In this document: piece after piece, positions 6,594-14,894 of the stretch | Position numbering within the stretch: position 1 is the first letter of the stretch | Layout of the letters: each line of letters opens with the position of its first letter | Source: Cloacibacillus sp. | Lineage (GTDB): Bacteria > Synergistota > Synergistia > Synergistales > Synergistaceae | DNA: 61,439 bases | Assembly: GCA_036655895.1 (NCBI GenBank) | Contig: JAVVPF010000018.1 | Coordinates: forward strand, 1 to 61,439 | Direction: 5' to 3' | The notes under the pieces: generated by a model | What the model was told of the DNA's origin: nothing | The model's input: the letters and a program-made list of their open reading frames with translations, nothing else | Databases searched by the model: none | Position numbers and translations under genes: made by a program

Positions 6594-8099
6594 ATGAAAA
6601 TTAGTTGGTTACAAATTGGAATGGCAATTAGTTATATGGTGGTTCTTATCTGTGTGGGCATGTATATGAGCCGGAAAGTGAAAACAAGCTCCGACTATTG
6701 GATAGGCGGAAGGTCGGTAGGGCCTGTCGCAACGGCCATTTCGTACTGCGCGGCCTACTACAGCACGGTGGCGATCATCGGTGGCCCTCCGCTATACTAT
6801 CTTTACGGGATGGGTTACTCCGCACTGGAATGTTTTTTAAATGTTTTCCTTACCGGGTTTGTGATTTTTGTTTTGTTTGCGCCAAAAATGCGGGCCATTT
6901 CCGAACGGGTGGACGTAGTATCTCTTTCCGGGTTTTTGGCAGTGCGCTACCGTTCCAACAAGATCAGGTTGATTTGTGCGATCATCATAGCGCTCATGAT
7001 GATTCCCTACGCTATGTCATGCGTCAAAGGTATCGGAGACGCGTTGACTTCAATCGCCGGGATCCCGTATCAAATCAGCGTCGTCGTCATTGTCATAGTC
7101 TCGTTTGCCTATCTGATCACCAGCGGTTACTGGGGCGCTGCCACAGTTGATCTAATCCAGGGGCTTACCATCACTCTGGCGGTCGTGGTTACGGCTATTG
7201 CCATCTTGATACACACCGGCGGCATTACCCCGATAGTGAGCTATATGGTGAATGAACATCCGAATCACGCCACTATGACTGGCGGGCTGTCGTGGAGCGC
7301 GATTTTCAGCTACGCGGGAGTTTGGGCCTTTATAGCGTTTGGGCAGCCACAGCTCACTACAAAATTCCTGGCTTTGAAAGACAACCGCACCGTAGGCGCC
7401 GTAATGCGCATATCCACAGCGTGGCAAATCATATACTGGCTGTGCACGGCGATCATTGGCATGGGCGCGCTGTATCTCTACAAAGGGAAGGGGTTTGTCA
7501 ATATTGATTTAATAGCTCCTACTGCGGCAGCAGATTTCGGCGGCTCGATTACTGCAGGGATATTCCTGTGCGGCGCTCTTGCCGCAGGCTTTTCCACAGT
7601 TGCGGCGCTTGTGTTGACTTCATCCGCCGCGGTTGCAAAGGATATCTATGAAGACTATCGTTCCATTGCCACAGGAAAACAGGTGGATTCCACAAAATCC
7701 GTCAAACTTTCCAGGGTCGTCACAGGAATCGTGTTGCTTGTCATTGGAGTTGGATCCTTGTATCCGCTTGATTTTGTATGGTCCCTCTCTACGATGTCGG
7801 CCGGTGTCATGGGCGCTGCTTTTACGGCCCCAATCTTGCTGGGGATTTACTGGAAACGGGTCACCACTCAGGGATGCTTTGCTGCAATAATCGGAGGCTC
7901 TATACTCTCCATAATCTGGTATATTACAGGTATGTCCAGCCTTGTGCACTCATTTGTGCCTGGTACGCTCTTGTCTTTTATACTGATGGTCGTGGTCTCC
8001 CTTATGACGCGACCCATGCCGAAAGAACATGTTGACGTGTTCTTCGAGGCAAACTGCGATCAGGAGAAGATAGACGCGGCGATTGCCAGCGCAAAATAA
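6594..8099 (+). CDS. Sodium:solute symporter (SSS family)
   Basis: An inner-membrane Na+-coupled importer of 501 aa with about 13 predicted helices, the usual SSS size. Characteristic segments are SDYWIGGRSVGPVATAISYCAAYYSTVAIIG near the N-terminus, VDLIQGLTITLAVVV in the middle, and GALAAGFSTVAALVLTSSAAVAKDIYEDY, which holds the Ser/Thr-rich Na+ site region. The start is ATG 6594 with AGGAG nine bases upstream; a TTG at 6588 is too near the site. It stands downstream of the grd-like reductase genes and the small membrane peptide, so it probably brings in the reductase substrate (a small amino or quaternary-ammonium compound). That is inference. Confidence 0.9.
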   Translation: MKISWLQIGMAISYMVVLICVGMYMSRKVKTSSDYWIGGRSVGPVATAISYCAAYYSTVAIIGGPPLYYLYGMGYSALECFLNVFLTGFVIFVLFAPKMRAISERVDVVSLSGFLAVRYRSNKIRLICAIIIALMMIPYAMSCVKGIGDALTSIAGIPYQISVVVIVIVSFAYLITSGYWGAATVDLIQGLTITLAVVVTAIAILIHTGGITPIVSYMVNEHPNHATMTGGLSWSAIFSYAGVWAFIAFGQPQLTTKFLALKDNRTVGAVMRISTAWQIIYWLCTAIIGMGALYLYKGKGFVNIDLIAPTAAADFGGSITAGIFLCGALAAGFSTVAALVLTSSAAVAKDIYEDYRSIATGKQVDSTKSVKLSRVVTGIVLLVIGVGSLYPLDFVWSLSTMSAGVMGAAFTAPILLGIYWKRVTTQGCFAAIIGGSILSIIWYITGMSSLVHSFVPGTLLSFILMVVVSLMTRPMPKEHVDVFFEANCDQEKIDAAIASAK

Positions 8100-8100
8100 T

Positions 8101-8152
8101 AGAGTGCTCTCACGAGGCCGTATAACAGCCCCGTGAGGGCGCTCTCTTTTTC
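8101..8152 (+). terminator. Terminator of the grd-like/SSS operon
   Basis: AGAGTGCTCTCACGAGGC pairs with GCCCCGTGAGGGCGCTCT, a long GC-rich stem with one or two mismatches, followed by CTTTTT. It starts directly after the symporter stop. Confidence 0.85.
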
Positions 8153-8194
8153 GTATCTCAAAACATTCAAGACGCAATCGCAGTTATGTTTTTC

Positions 8195-8237
8195 AAAGAG
8201 GGACGCCGCTTACGATAAAATAAGGCGGCGTCTCTTT
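8195..8237. terminator. Second hairpin between convergent genes
   Basis: AAAGAGGGACGCCGCTTA and TAAGGCGGCGTCTCTTT form a long stem with an 8-base loop. A/T tracts at both ends allow it to stop transcripts from either side. It is the likely terminator of the minus-strand gltS. Confidence 0.7.
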
Positions 8238-8303
8238 ATGTCAAGCCATTCTTGGCGGATTTTGCGCGAGGTACCAAAAGCGTTCTATTGCGCGACTATT
8301 TGC

Positions 8304-9545
8304 TTATTTATTGAAGCCTTCCACAAATGTTTTGATGAACCAGATGGTCTGCGGCTGATAGATGATGTCTACGAGGAACGCTCCCACGATGGGGACTATC
8401 ATCATGGCGCGGCGGCTCATTCCATATCTTTCGTTGACGGCCGTCATGTTGACTATCGCGGAAGGCGTCGCGCCGAGCCCGTGGCCGCAGAGGCCGGCGC
8501 ACATGACCGCCGCGTCGTAGTTCGAGCCAAGTACCCTGAATACGATGAAATAACTTGCCGCGATCATAAAGAGCACCTGACAGACAAGGACTGGCAGCAC
8601 TCCGCCGACCAACCCTTCCAGTTCCCACAGCTTCAGCGTCATCAAGGCTATCGACAAATAGAGCGACAGCATGACGTAGCCGATGCCGTCAACAAGCACG
8701 AAGTCGAATTTGTAGAGGTGCATGCCTTCGTTTAAGTTGCGCAGGACAACGGCGGCAAACATAGCGCCTACGTACGAGGGAAAGCTCGTGCCGACCGTGT
8801 TTCCTATCCAGCCTGAAATGAGGACGCCGGCTGCCATGCATACCAGTATTGCGGCAACGTTTTTCATGATGTCGATTGTGGAGAGGCGCTTTTCTGACGT
8901 CGCGTCGGCGCAGCCCGTCTCAGAATTAAAGTCTTCGTTTTCGTCAGCCTTTAAGTTATGCTTGACTATCAGGCGTTGTCCCACCGGGCCGCCTATGATC
9001 ACCGCGCTGATGAGGCCGAAGGTGGCGGCTCCCATCCCAACGAGCGAGGCGGAGGGGTATCCCATTTCGACAAAGGTGGAGCCGTAAACCCCGGCCGCGC
9101 CGTGGCCTCCGATCATTGAGACGGCGCTGGAAAGCAGCGCGTATGGAGCCGGCAGACCAATTAGTTTGCCAACGACGACCCCTATGATGTTTTGGCATAT
9201 CGAGACGGCGCCCGCGACAAGCCAGTAGACGATAAGCAGCGCGCCGCCCTTTTTTAAGAGTTTGAAGCTGGCGCCCAGGCCGACCGTTGTAAAAAATGCC
9301 AGCATGAACGGGGCTTGGAAATATGTATCAAAATCAATAGAAAATCTTCCTGTCTTATATCCGAAATAGGTTGCAAACATAAAGATAAAACCGCCGACGA
9401 CGGGCGCGGGGATGCAGTATTTAACTAAAAAGCCGAGCTTGCTTTTTACGTGATAGCCAAGAAGCAGCAACAGCGCCGATACAGCCACCGTTACGATGGC
9501 TCCGGTTTTGATTATCAGTAAACCGTAAATTATTTCAAACGACAT
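8304..9545 (-). CDS. gltS: Sodium/glutamate symporter GltS
   Basis: Imports glutamate with Na+ across the inner membrane. The 413-aa protein has the ten-helix inverted-repeat pattern of the ESS family. Family motifs are visible: PAPVVGGFIFM early, SSAVSMIGGHGAAGVYGSTF in the first half and CAGLCGHGLGATPSAIVNM in the second half, the two pore-loop repeats. ATG 9545 has a GGAG eight bases upstream; a TTG at 9551 is less likely. It has its own strong promoter in front of it, so it is not simply read from the decarboxylase genes upstream. Glutamate supply fits an amino-acid fermenter. Confidence 0.95.
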   Translation of the reverse strand: MSFEIIYGLLIIKTGAIVTVAVSALLLLLGYHVKSKLGFLVKYCIPAPVVGGFIFMFATYFGYKTGRFSIDFDTYFQAPFMLAFFTTVGLGASFKLLKKGGALLIVYWLVAGAVSICQNIIGVVVGKLIGLPAPYALLSSAVSMIGGHGAAGVYGSTFVEMGYPSASLVGMGAATFGLISAVIIGGPVGQRLIVKHNLKADENEDFNSETGCADATSEKRLSTIDIMKNVAAILVCMAAGVLISGWIGNTVGTSFPSYVGAMFAAVVLRNLNEGMHLYKFDFVLVDGIGYVMLSLYLSIALMTLKLWELEGLVGGVLPVLVCQVLFMIAASYFIVFRVLGSNYDAAVMCAGLCGHGLGATPSAIVNMTAVNERYGMSRRAMMIVPIVGAFLVDIIYQPQTIWFIKTFVEGFNK

Positions 9546-9579
9546 TTTCAACGCTCCGCTCTTTTTGACCTACATTTGT

Positions 9580-9608
9580 ATTTTATTCAGAACGTCAAAA
9601 GCTGTCAA
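9580..9608 (-). promoter_or_regulatory. Promoter of gltS
   Basis: TTGACA (9608-9603), 17 bases, TAAAAT (9585-9580): a near-consensus vegetative promoter. The -10 ends 34 bases upstream of the gltS ATG. Confidence 0.75.
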
Positions 9609-9654
9609 TCGTCGGGGCATGGGCGGCGATGATGTGCGGCCGTAAAGCCGCTCA

Positions 9655-10068
9655 CTACCGCGGGCCGTCGGCGCTATGGATGAAAAAGTCTATTACGTCG
9701 CGGCAGAGCTCCGACGCGGCCATGGTTATCTCTTCTATTTCTTTGGGCGACGCGTCGTCTATGTGGACGCCGGCGCTTACCGTGACGCGGCAGTTCAGCG
9801 CGGCCGCCGTCATGCGTGCGGCAGAGCGCGCAAGTTCGTCGTCGCGGTGTCCCGCTGCGCAGATTGAACTGACGCAGGCTGAGGCCGCGCCGCCGAGTCC
9901 CGGGGCTGCCGCGGCAAAGGCGACGGCTCCAATGTGCGGAGCGCTTCCGCCGCATATACAGAGGTTCAGGTCGTTTCCGCAAAGGAGCGCCGCTGCTGTG
10001 AGGCAGCACCTGGCGCCCGCCGCTTTTGTGAAGATCTTGACTGGCCATTCGCCGCACGCCGCGTTCAT
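9655..10068 (-). CDS. lpdD: LpdD-like prenylated-flavin chaperone
   Basis: A 137-aa soluble protein. The segment GNDLNLCICGGSAPHIGAVAFAAAAP followed by a HRDDELARSAARM stretch and VTVSAGVHIDDASPKEI matches the small subunit D that accompanies gallate/protocatechuate-type UbiD decarboxylases. LpdD is thought to hand the prenylated FMN made by UbiX to the decarboxylase. Its ATG at 10068 overlaps the stop of ubiX (ATGA), so the two are translationally coupled. A longer frame reaching 10095 lies inside ubiX and is not needed. The decarboxylase itself is encoded 1.1 kb away on the same strand, beyond a MarR gene. Confidence 0.75.
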   Translation of the reverse strand: MNAACGEWPVKIFTKAAGARCCLTAAALLCGNDLNLCICGGSAPHIGAVAFAAAAPGLGGAASACVSSICAAGHRDDELARSAARMTAAALNCRVTVSAGVHIDDASPKEIEEITMAASELCRDVIDFFIHSADGPR

Positions 10069-10640
10069 TTCGCGCGCGCCTCCGGGCCGTCCCACGCGCG
10101 GAAATTTTCAAATTTCAGATAGAACTGCATCAGCGCCTTTCCGGTAAAATGGTCGATTTGATGTTTAACGTCCTGTTCGTCGTGGTAAAAGGTAAGCATA
10201 GGCGGGAGTATCACCGCGCCGTCTTCTGCGGCCCTCAGCATGTTCCTAAGGTGCGAGCGGGCAAGCGGTGATTCTCTTGGCGCCAGCACCAGTTTGCGCC
10301 CCTCTTTGAGAGTAGCGTCCGCCGCGCGTATGAGCAGATTTTCGTCGTAACCGTTAGCTATTCCAGAAAGTGTTTTCATGCTGCATGGCGCTATGATCAT
10401 TCCGTCAGTTTCAAATGAGCCGCTTGCAACCCGCGCCGCCATGTCGTTTACGTCATAGGAATAGTCGGCTAAGGCCGCGGCGTCTTCTGCCGTGAGCGCG
10501 GTTTCGCAGGAAAGCGTCAGCTTTGCCGCATCGGTGATGATAAGATGCGTCTCCACCTCCTTGTGCGCCCTGAGCGCCTTAAGTATGCTGCAGCCGAGTA
10601 TTGCGCCGCTTGCCCCTGAAATACCTACTATGATCCGCAT
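10065..10640 (-). CDS. ubiX: UbiX/LpdB-type flavin prenyltransferase
   Basis: Makes prenylated FMN from FMN and dimethylallyl phosphate, the cofactor of UbiD enzymes. The 191-aa length is normal. The FMN-binding start MRIIVGISGASGAI, the APCSMKTLSGIANGYDENLLIRAADATLKE block, LVLAPRESPLARSHLRNML and ILPPMLTFYH are all intact. I chose ATG 10640, with GGGGTGG just upstream, over an in-frame ATG at 10691 that would extend past the promoter region. The gene diverges from the MarR gene (52 bases) and is coupled to the LpdD-like gene. Confidence 0.93.
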   Translation of the reverse strand: MRIIVGISGASGAILGCSILKALRAHKEVETHLIITDAAKLTLSCETALTAEDAAALADYSYDVNDMAARVASGSFETDGMIIAPCSMKTLSGIANGYDENLLIRAADATLKEGRKLVLAPRESPLARSHLRNMLRAAEDGAVILPPMLTFYHDEQDVKHQIDHFTGKALMQFYLKFENFRAWDGPEARAK

Positions 10641-10661
10641 TGTACCACCCCGTTTTGTTTG

Positions 10662-10670
10662 TGATATACT
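10662..10670 (+). promoter_or_regulatory. Extended -10 element of the MarR gene
   Basis: TGATATACT is an extended -10 (TG-N-TATACT) about 22 bases before the MarR ATG, in the 52-base gap shared with ubiX. No good -35 is seen at the usual spacing, as is common for extended -10 promoters. Confidence 0.5.
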
Positions 10671-10692
10671 GAAAATATGGAGGATCGCCATA

Positions 10693-11181
10693 ATGGAGCC
10701 TATTGAAAATAAATCGCTTGCCGTGCTGATAAGCCGGCTTCAACGCAATTTCAAACGTTACTGCGAAAAGCGCCTCAAAGAAGAGGGGCTTAATATAAGC
10801 GTCTATTACTACCTCAAATACATAGAAGCAAACGACGGCTGCACTTTGAACGATCTCACGCGCCACATGCACGTGGACAAGGCGCATACGACGCGCATCG
10901 TGCGTCAGCTTGAGACTCTCGCCTGGACGGAGCGCGGGAGCAATCAACGCGATATGCGCGAGAGCGCGCTGCACATCACAGCTTTAGGAAAAAAGACGGC
11001 CGCACGGCTGGAGCAGATATTCTTTGACTGGGACGCGCACCTTGCGGATCTTTTTTCCGAGGCGGAGGCGGACGCTCTGCGCGAGGCGCTTTCGCGCGCC
11101 TACGCGCTCGTAGACGAAGAGGTCGGCGGCGCGCCGCTTCGCACATGGAACGGAGCGCTGCCTCTCAAAGACCCCAAATAG
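10693..11181 (+). CDS. MarR family transcriptional regulator
   Basis: A 162-aa winged-helix regulator, normal MarR size. The DNA-binding part reads LTRHMHVDKAHTTRIVRQLETLAW followed by the wing RGSNQRDMRESALHITALGKK, where R-D-x-R is the wing signature. ATG 10693 has GGAGG nine bases upstream. It is enclosed by ubiX and ubiD on the other strand and faces ubiX. It probably senses an aromatic acid and controls the decarboxylase genes. A perfect 7-bp inverted repeat of MarR type overlaps the -35 of ubiD. Ligand identity is inference. Confidence 0.9.
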   Translation: MEPIENKSLAVLISRLQRNFKRYCEKRLKEEGLNISVYYYLKYIEANDGCTLNDLTRHMHVDKAHTTRIVRQLETLAWTERGSNQRDMRESALHITALGKKTAARLEQIFFDWDAHLADLFSEAEADALREALSRAYALVDEEVGGAPLRTWNGALPLKDPK

Positions 11182-11189
11182 AATGTCCG

Positions 11190-12833
11190 CTATCCCTTTT
11201 GCCGCGCCGGTTTTTTCAGCGTGTAATATTCTGTAAACGGAACGCGAGTGCGCCGGTAATATTCGTCAAGCTCGAAATAGTCTCCTGCTGTCGCCATGTC
11301 GGCGCGGCGGGTGAGCTTTTGCGACCATCCGCCAAGGTCGTAGCCGTACCACGGCATACTTAGGTTCAGCTCCGGCAGCCCCAGCTCTTTCCATATCTCA
11401 CATGCGCGTTCCATATACTCCCTGCGCGGGAGCGAGACTGGGCTGAACTTGCGTCCGCGTAGCGTCGCGTCTATGAGCACGACAGACTGCGGCGCGTCTC
11501 CGTTCAGCGTGGTGCAGTTGCCCTCTTCGTCAAGCGGGCCGAACGGCGGGAGAGGCCCTTTTTTGAATCCGCGGATTATCTGCATGTCGGCGTCAGGTTC
11601 GCAGCGCACGCTTATCGCCCAAAGGACCTTTTCAATGCTGCGAGGGTCGATGTCGCTGTCAACGGCGACTATCATCTTGCTGCCAAGAGCGTAGGCCGAG
11701 GCCGCGGCCATCATCGCGCGCACCACCTCGTCGTTTGCGGGATTGTCGAACTGAATGACGGTAAGAGCCTTCGCGCCGAATTCTTTGTTGTAGCAGTAGA
11801 CTTCCTTGACGCTCTTTATGCCCATTTCGCCTACAAGCCGCCGCGTCAGCACGCCGTTTGCGTTTATGCCGAGCATCACGCTGCTTTCCGTAGGCGGCGC
11901 CTGGCTCAGCAGCGTTTCAAATATCGCGTCCTTTCGATAGGTGACGCATTTCAGTTCCATGAAAAGGTCGTGATGGCTCGGGTTCATATAGCCGTGGTAT
12001 TCGCCGAACGGCCCCTCTATCTCAAGCTCGTCCATCTTGATGACGCCTTCAAAGACGATCTCAGCGTTTGCCGGAACCATCAAATTTGACGTTTTGCACC
12101 TCACTACCGGTATGGATTCTCCCATCATCGCGCCCGCGACGCCTATCTCGTCCATTCCGCGCGGAGCTTTCAGCGTCGCCGCGTAGTTCAGAGCGGGCGG
12201 CCCTCCTATCACGATAGCCACCGGAAGGTCTACGCCCATCTCCACAGCGCTCTTTATATGGATAAAAATATCCTGCTGCGGCCCGAGTATTTTCAGCCCG
12301 CAGCGCGTCGGAGACTTGATGTGCGCCCTGTAGTTGCCGACGTTTCTTTCGCCGGTTGCAGGGTCTTCTGTTACCCACTGCGCGCAGGTGAGAAACGGCG
12401 CAGGGTCGAACCCAGGCGTGCTTATCGGGATGGGGAAGAGGTCAAAGCCGTGCTGCGCGTTTTCGTCTTTATCGACGCGGACGACCACCTCCTGCACGGG
12501 AGCTTCCGTCACCTCGTGCGGTTCGATCGGACGGCTGATCGCCTCGTCGATTTTTTTCAGCACTTCGCTTGCCTTACAGTCGATGCCCATTTCGTACATC
12601 TTTTCGCTTGCAGCCATCGCCCCTATAAGCACCGGAGTATCGTAATGCCGCCCCTTTGAATCCACGACGTTCTCAAAGAGAAAGGCCCTGCGCTGCTTTT
12701 CCGGCAGTGATAAAAACTGTAGACGGCAGAGCGGGTTCAGCTCCGTGTCTTTGTTGATAGGTCTTGTGATTCGCAGCAACATGCCGTTTGCTTCAAGCAG
12801 CGCGATATGCTCATGCAGATCTTTGCTTGCCAT
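11190..12833 (-). CDS. ubiD: UbiD family decarboxylase (gallate/aromatic acid decarboxylase type)
   Basis: Uses prenylated FMN for reversible decarboxylation of an aromatic or unsaturated acid. The 547-aa length is somewhat above typical UbiD. The N-x-x-R region (NVGNYRAHI) and the catalytic EGPFGEYHGY block, holding both conserved glutamates five residues apart, are intact. So are FLTCAQWVTEDP and AISVRCEPDADM. Together with UbiX and the LpdD-like protein it forms a complete module like the lpdBCD gallate decarboxylase set, though here the three genes are split by a MarR gene. The substrate cannot be read from sequence. It ends 8 bases from the convergent MarR gene. Confidence 0.93.
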   Translation of the reverse strand: MASKDLHEHIALLEANGMLLRITRPINKDTELNPLCRLQFLSLPEKQRRAFLFENVVDSKGRHYDTPVLIGAMAASEKMYEMGIDCKASEVLKKIDEAISRPIEPHEVTEAPVQEVVVRVDKDENAQHGFDLFPIPISTPGFDPAPFLTCAQWVTEDPATGERNVGNYRAHIKSPTRCGLKILGPQQDIFIHIKSAVEMGVDLPVAIVIGGPPALNYAATLKAPRGMDEIGVAGAMMGESIPVVRCKTSNLMVPANAEIVFEGVIKMDELEIEGPFGEYHGYMNPSHHDLFMELKCVTYRKDAIFETLLSQAPPTESSVMLGINANGVLTRRLVGEMGIKSVKEVYCYNKEFGAKALTVIQFDNPANDEVVRAMMAAASAYALGSKMIVAVDSDIDPRSIEKVLWAISVRCEPDADMQIIRGFKKGPLPPFGPLDEEGNCTTLNGDAPQSVVLIDATLRGRKFSPVSLPRREYMERACEIWKELGLPELNLSMPWYGYDLGGWSQKLTRRADMATAGDYFELDEYYRRTRVPFTEYYTLKKPARQKG

Positions 12834-12874
12834 ATAAGTACCCCCTTCATTGCAGGTCGGTTTTATTTTTTATT

Positions 12875-12906
12875 ACGGTAGCACCGTTAGTTGATTGAGT
12901 CAACTA
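12875..12906 (-). promoter_or_regulatory. ubiD promoter with overlapping MarR-type operator
   Basis: TTGACT (12903-12898), 17 bases, TACCGT with an upstream TG (extended -10, 12880-12875). A perfect inverted repeat TAGTTGA-N5-TCAACTA (12888-12906) covers the -35. A second one, ACGGT-N3-ACCGT (12875-12887), covers the -10. TAGTTGA half-sites resemble known MarR-family operators. Repression by the neighbouring MarR protein is the simple reading. Confidence 0.6.
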
Positions 12907-12947
12907 TATTGAGCGGTTAAAGATGAAGACGAGGGAAAATTGCGGAG

Positions 12948-12998
12948 AAAAAAGTTCGGCGCGGCTGGGAAAGAGCCACCGCCGCGCCGAACTTTTTT
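12948..12998 (-). terminator. Terminator of hcp
   Basis: AGTTCGGCGCGGC (12953-12965) and GCCGCGCCGAACT (12981-12993) form a perfect 13-bp stem flanked by A and T tracts on both sides. It lies just after the hcp stop on the minus strand. Confidence 0.88.
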
Positions 12999-13015
12999 AG
13001 TGATTTTACAGTGTT

Positions 13016-14593
13016 TTATCCAAGGATGGCCTTCAAGTCCTCTTTTGCGTCGCCTGTCGGTTTGATCTCGAACTTTTCTACGAGCACCTTCAGCACCTCC
13101 GGGCCGATGAATGAGGGAAGCGTTGGCCCAAGTCGGATGTTCTTTATGCCGAGGAAGAGCAGCGAAAGCAAGATGCAGACGGCCTTTTGTTCGTACCATG
13201 AGAGTACAAGCGAAAGAGGCAGGCCGTTTACGTCTGTGCCGAAGGCCTCCGCAAGCGCCATCGCAATTCTTACGGCGGAGTATGCGTCGTTGCATTGGCC
13301 GCAGTCGAGCAGACGCGGAATGCCTTCGATGTAGCCGAAGTCGAGTTTGTTGAAACGGTATTTTCCGCAGGCGAGCGTCAGTATCGCACAGTCATTTGGA
13401 ACGTTTTCCGCAAAGTCGGTGTAGTAGTTGCGCCCAGGCTTTGCGCCGTCGCAGCCTCCTATAAGGAAGAAATGGCGCAGCTTTCCGGCCTTCACAAGCT
13501 CTATCACCTTAGGCGCGGCCGCCATGACGGCGTTGTGGGCAAAGCCTATCGTGATGCGTTTTTCAGGCGCGTCTTCGGTGAAGCCGGGGGCGGCAAGGGC
13601 CGCCTCGATGACGGGCGCGAAATCGTAATTTTCGATGTGGCGCACGCCGGGCCATTCCACAAGCTCCATCGTGAAGATGCGGTCAATGTATGTCGGCTTC
13701 GGACGCTGGATGCAGTTCGTGCTCATGACGATAGCGCCGGGGAATTCGTCAAACTCTGTCTGCTGGTTCTGCCACGCGCCGCCGTAGTTCCCAACGAGGT
13801 GCGGATATTTTTTCAGAGCCGGATAGGCGTTGCACGGCAGCATCTCGCAGTGCGTGTAGACGTTGACGCCAGTGCCTTCGGTCTGTTTCAGCAGCTCTTC
13901 AAGCGCCTTCAGGTCGTGGCCGGAAATGAGGACGGCCTTGCCCTTTACGGGCGTGACGCGTACAGAGGTGGGTTCCGGGTCGCCGTACGTTCCGGTGTTG
14001 GCCGCGTCAAGCATTGCCATGACGGAGATGTTTGTCTCGCCTATCTTTAGATTGAGCGCCAGCATCTTCTCCACCGTAATGTCGCTGCAAAGCAGTGAGG
14101 CCATCGCCTCTATAAAGAAGGCGTCGACCTTTTCGTCCGTGCGGCCAAGCTCGCGCGCGTGGAAGGCGTAGGCCGCCGTTCCCTTCAGCCCATAGATGGC
14201 AAGCCACTTAAGGCCGCCAAGGTCCGCGCCGTATTTTTCGATGTCTGTGCGCGGCGAGAACGGCGCGGCTGCCGCCGTCATCTCTTCAAAGCTCTCCTCG
14301 CGCGGCGCGGGTTCTTCTGCCGTTTTTGCGGCAAGAGCCGTTGTGCTCGCGATTTTTGCCGCTATGCTTTTTGCGTCGAAATTGACATTTGTCACTGTGG
14401 AGAAGAGGTTGTCGATTATTACTCCGGCCACCGACTCTGTAGGCGCGCCCTTTTCTACGGCCGCGCGCGCAAGCAGCATCGTGCGGTGCAGCAGCAGGTC
14501 TTGAAGGTCGGAGCAGACTGGTTCTTTTCCGCAGACGCCGGACACTTCACAGGCAATATTTTTAGCTCTCTGTTCACACTGATAGCAAAACAT
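13016..14593 (-). CDS. hcp: Hybrid cluster protein (hydroxylamine reductase / NO-stress enzyme)
   Basis: A cytoplasmic Fe-S/Fe-S-O protein that removes NO or hydroxylamine. The 525-aa protein opens with MFCYQCEQ and the further cysteines ACEVSGVCGKEPVC of the N-terminal cubane. Hybrid-cluster segments are present: TNCIQRPK, LACGKYRFN and CGQCNDAYSAV with its cluster cysteines, plus the NYGGAWQNQ region. It is a single-gene unit with an AGGGGAG ribosome site. An operator-like element in its leader is nearly identical to one before an Fe-S Rrf2 gene at 41.9 kb, suggesting control by that regulator. Confidence 0.96.
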   Translation of the reverse strand: MFCYQCEQRAKNIACEVSGVCGKEPVCSDLQDLLLHRTMLLARAAVEKGAPTESVAGVIIDNLFSTVTNVNFDAKSIAAKIASTTALAAKTAEEPAPREESFEEMTAAAAPFSPRTDIEKYGADLGGLKWLAIYGLKGTAAYAFHARELGRTDEKVDAFFIEAMASLLCSDITVEKMLALNLKIGETNISVMAMLDAANTGTYGDPEPTSVRVTPVKGKAVLISGHDLKALEELLKQTEGTGVNVYTHCEMLPCNAYPALKKYPHLVGNYGGAWQNQQTEFDEFPGAIVMSTNCIQRPKPTYIDRIFTMELVEWPGVRHIENYDFAPVIEAALAAPGFTEDAPEKRITIGFAHNAVMAAAPKVIELVKAGKLRHFFLIGGCDGAKPGRNYYTDFAENVPNDCAILTLACGKYRFNKLDFGYIEGIPRLLDCGQCNDAYSAVRIAMALAEAFGTDVNGLPLSLVLSWYEQKAVCILLSLLFLGIKNIRLGPTLPSFIGPEVLKVLVEKFEIKPTGDAKEDLKAILG

Positions 14594-14626
14594 ATTTTAT
14601 CTCCCCTTTGTTTATGATTAATAACA

Positions 14627-14645
14627 TAATTAAGTATCTTAATGC
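14627..14645. promoter_or_regulatory. Operator candidate before hcp, shared with the Rrf2 gene
   Basis: TAATTAAGTATCTTAATGC, which includes the perfect palindrome ATTAAG-TAT-CTTAAT (14629-14643), lies between the hcp promoter and its ATG. It matches the element at 41908-41926 in 16 of 19 positions; the only differences are three adjacent bases. Confidence 0.6.
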
Positions 14646-14661
14646 TTTAATTGCTGATATA

Positions 14662-14690
14662 AGAGTAGCGCATCTTAAATATTTTTGCAA
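14662..14690 (-). promoter_or_regulatory. Promoter of hcp
   Basis: TTGCAA (14690-14685), 17 bases, TACTCT (14667-14662). The spacer carries TTTAAGATGC, reminiscent of an NsrR half-site. The rest of the gap to the next gene (14691-14894) is AT-rich and shows nothing else recognisable. Confidence 0.5.
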
Positions 14691-14894
14691 GCCCTTTTCT
14701 TGGTAATTTCAGGAAATAATACTGAATCTTGACGAAGGCGCCGCCACCCCCTGCTTATTTAAAAAAGTTAAAAAAAATGTGGACAATGGCGGCTGTTTTG
14801 TGTTTGCTACTTGCAATATTTATAAAAGCGAGATATACCTGATAGTAATTACTATTTATGTACGACATCATTGGAAATGTAGGGATGTTTCGGG

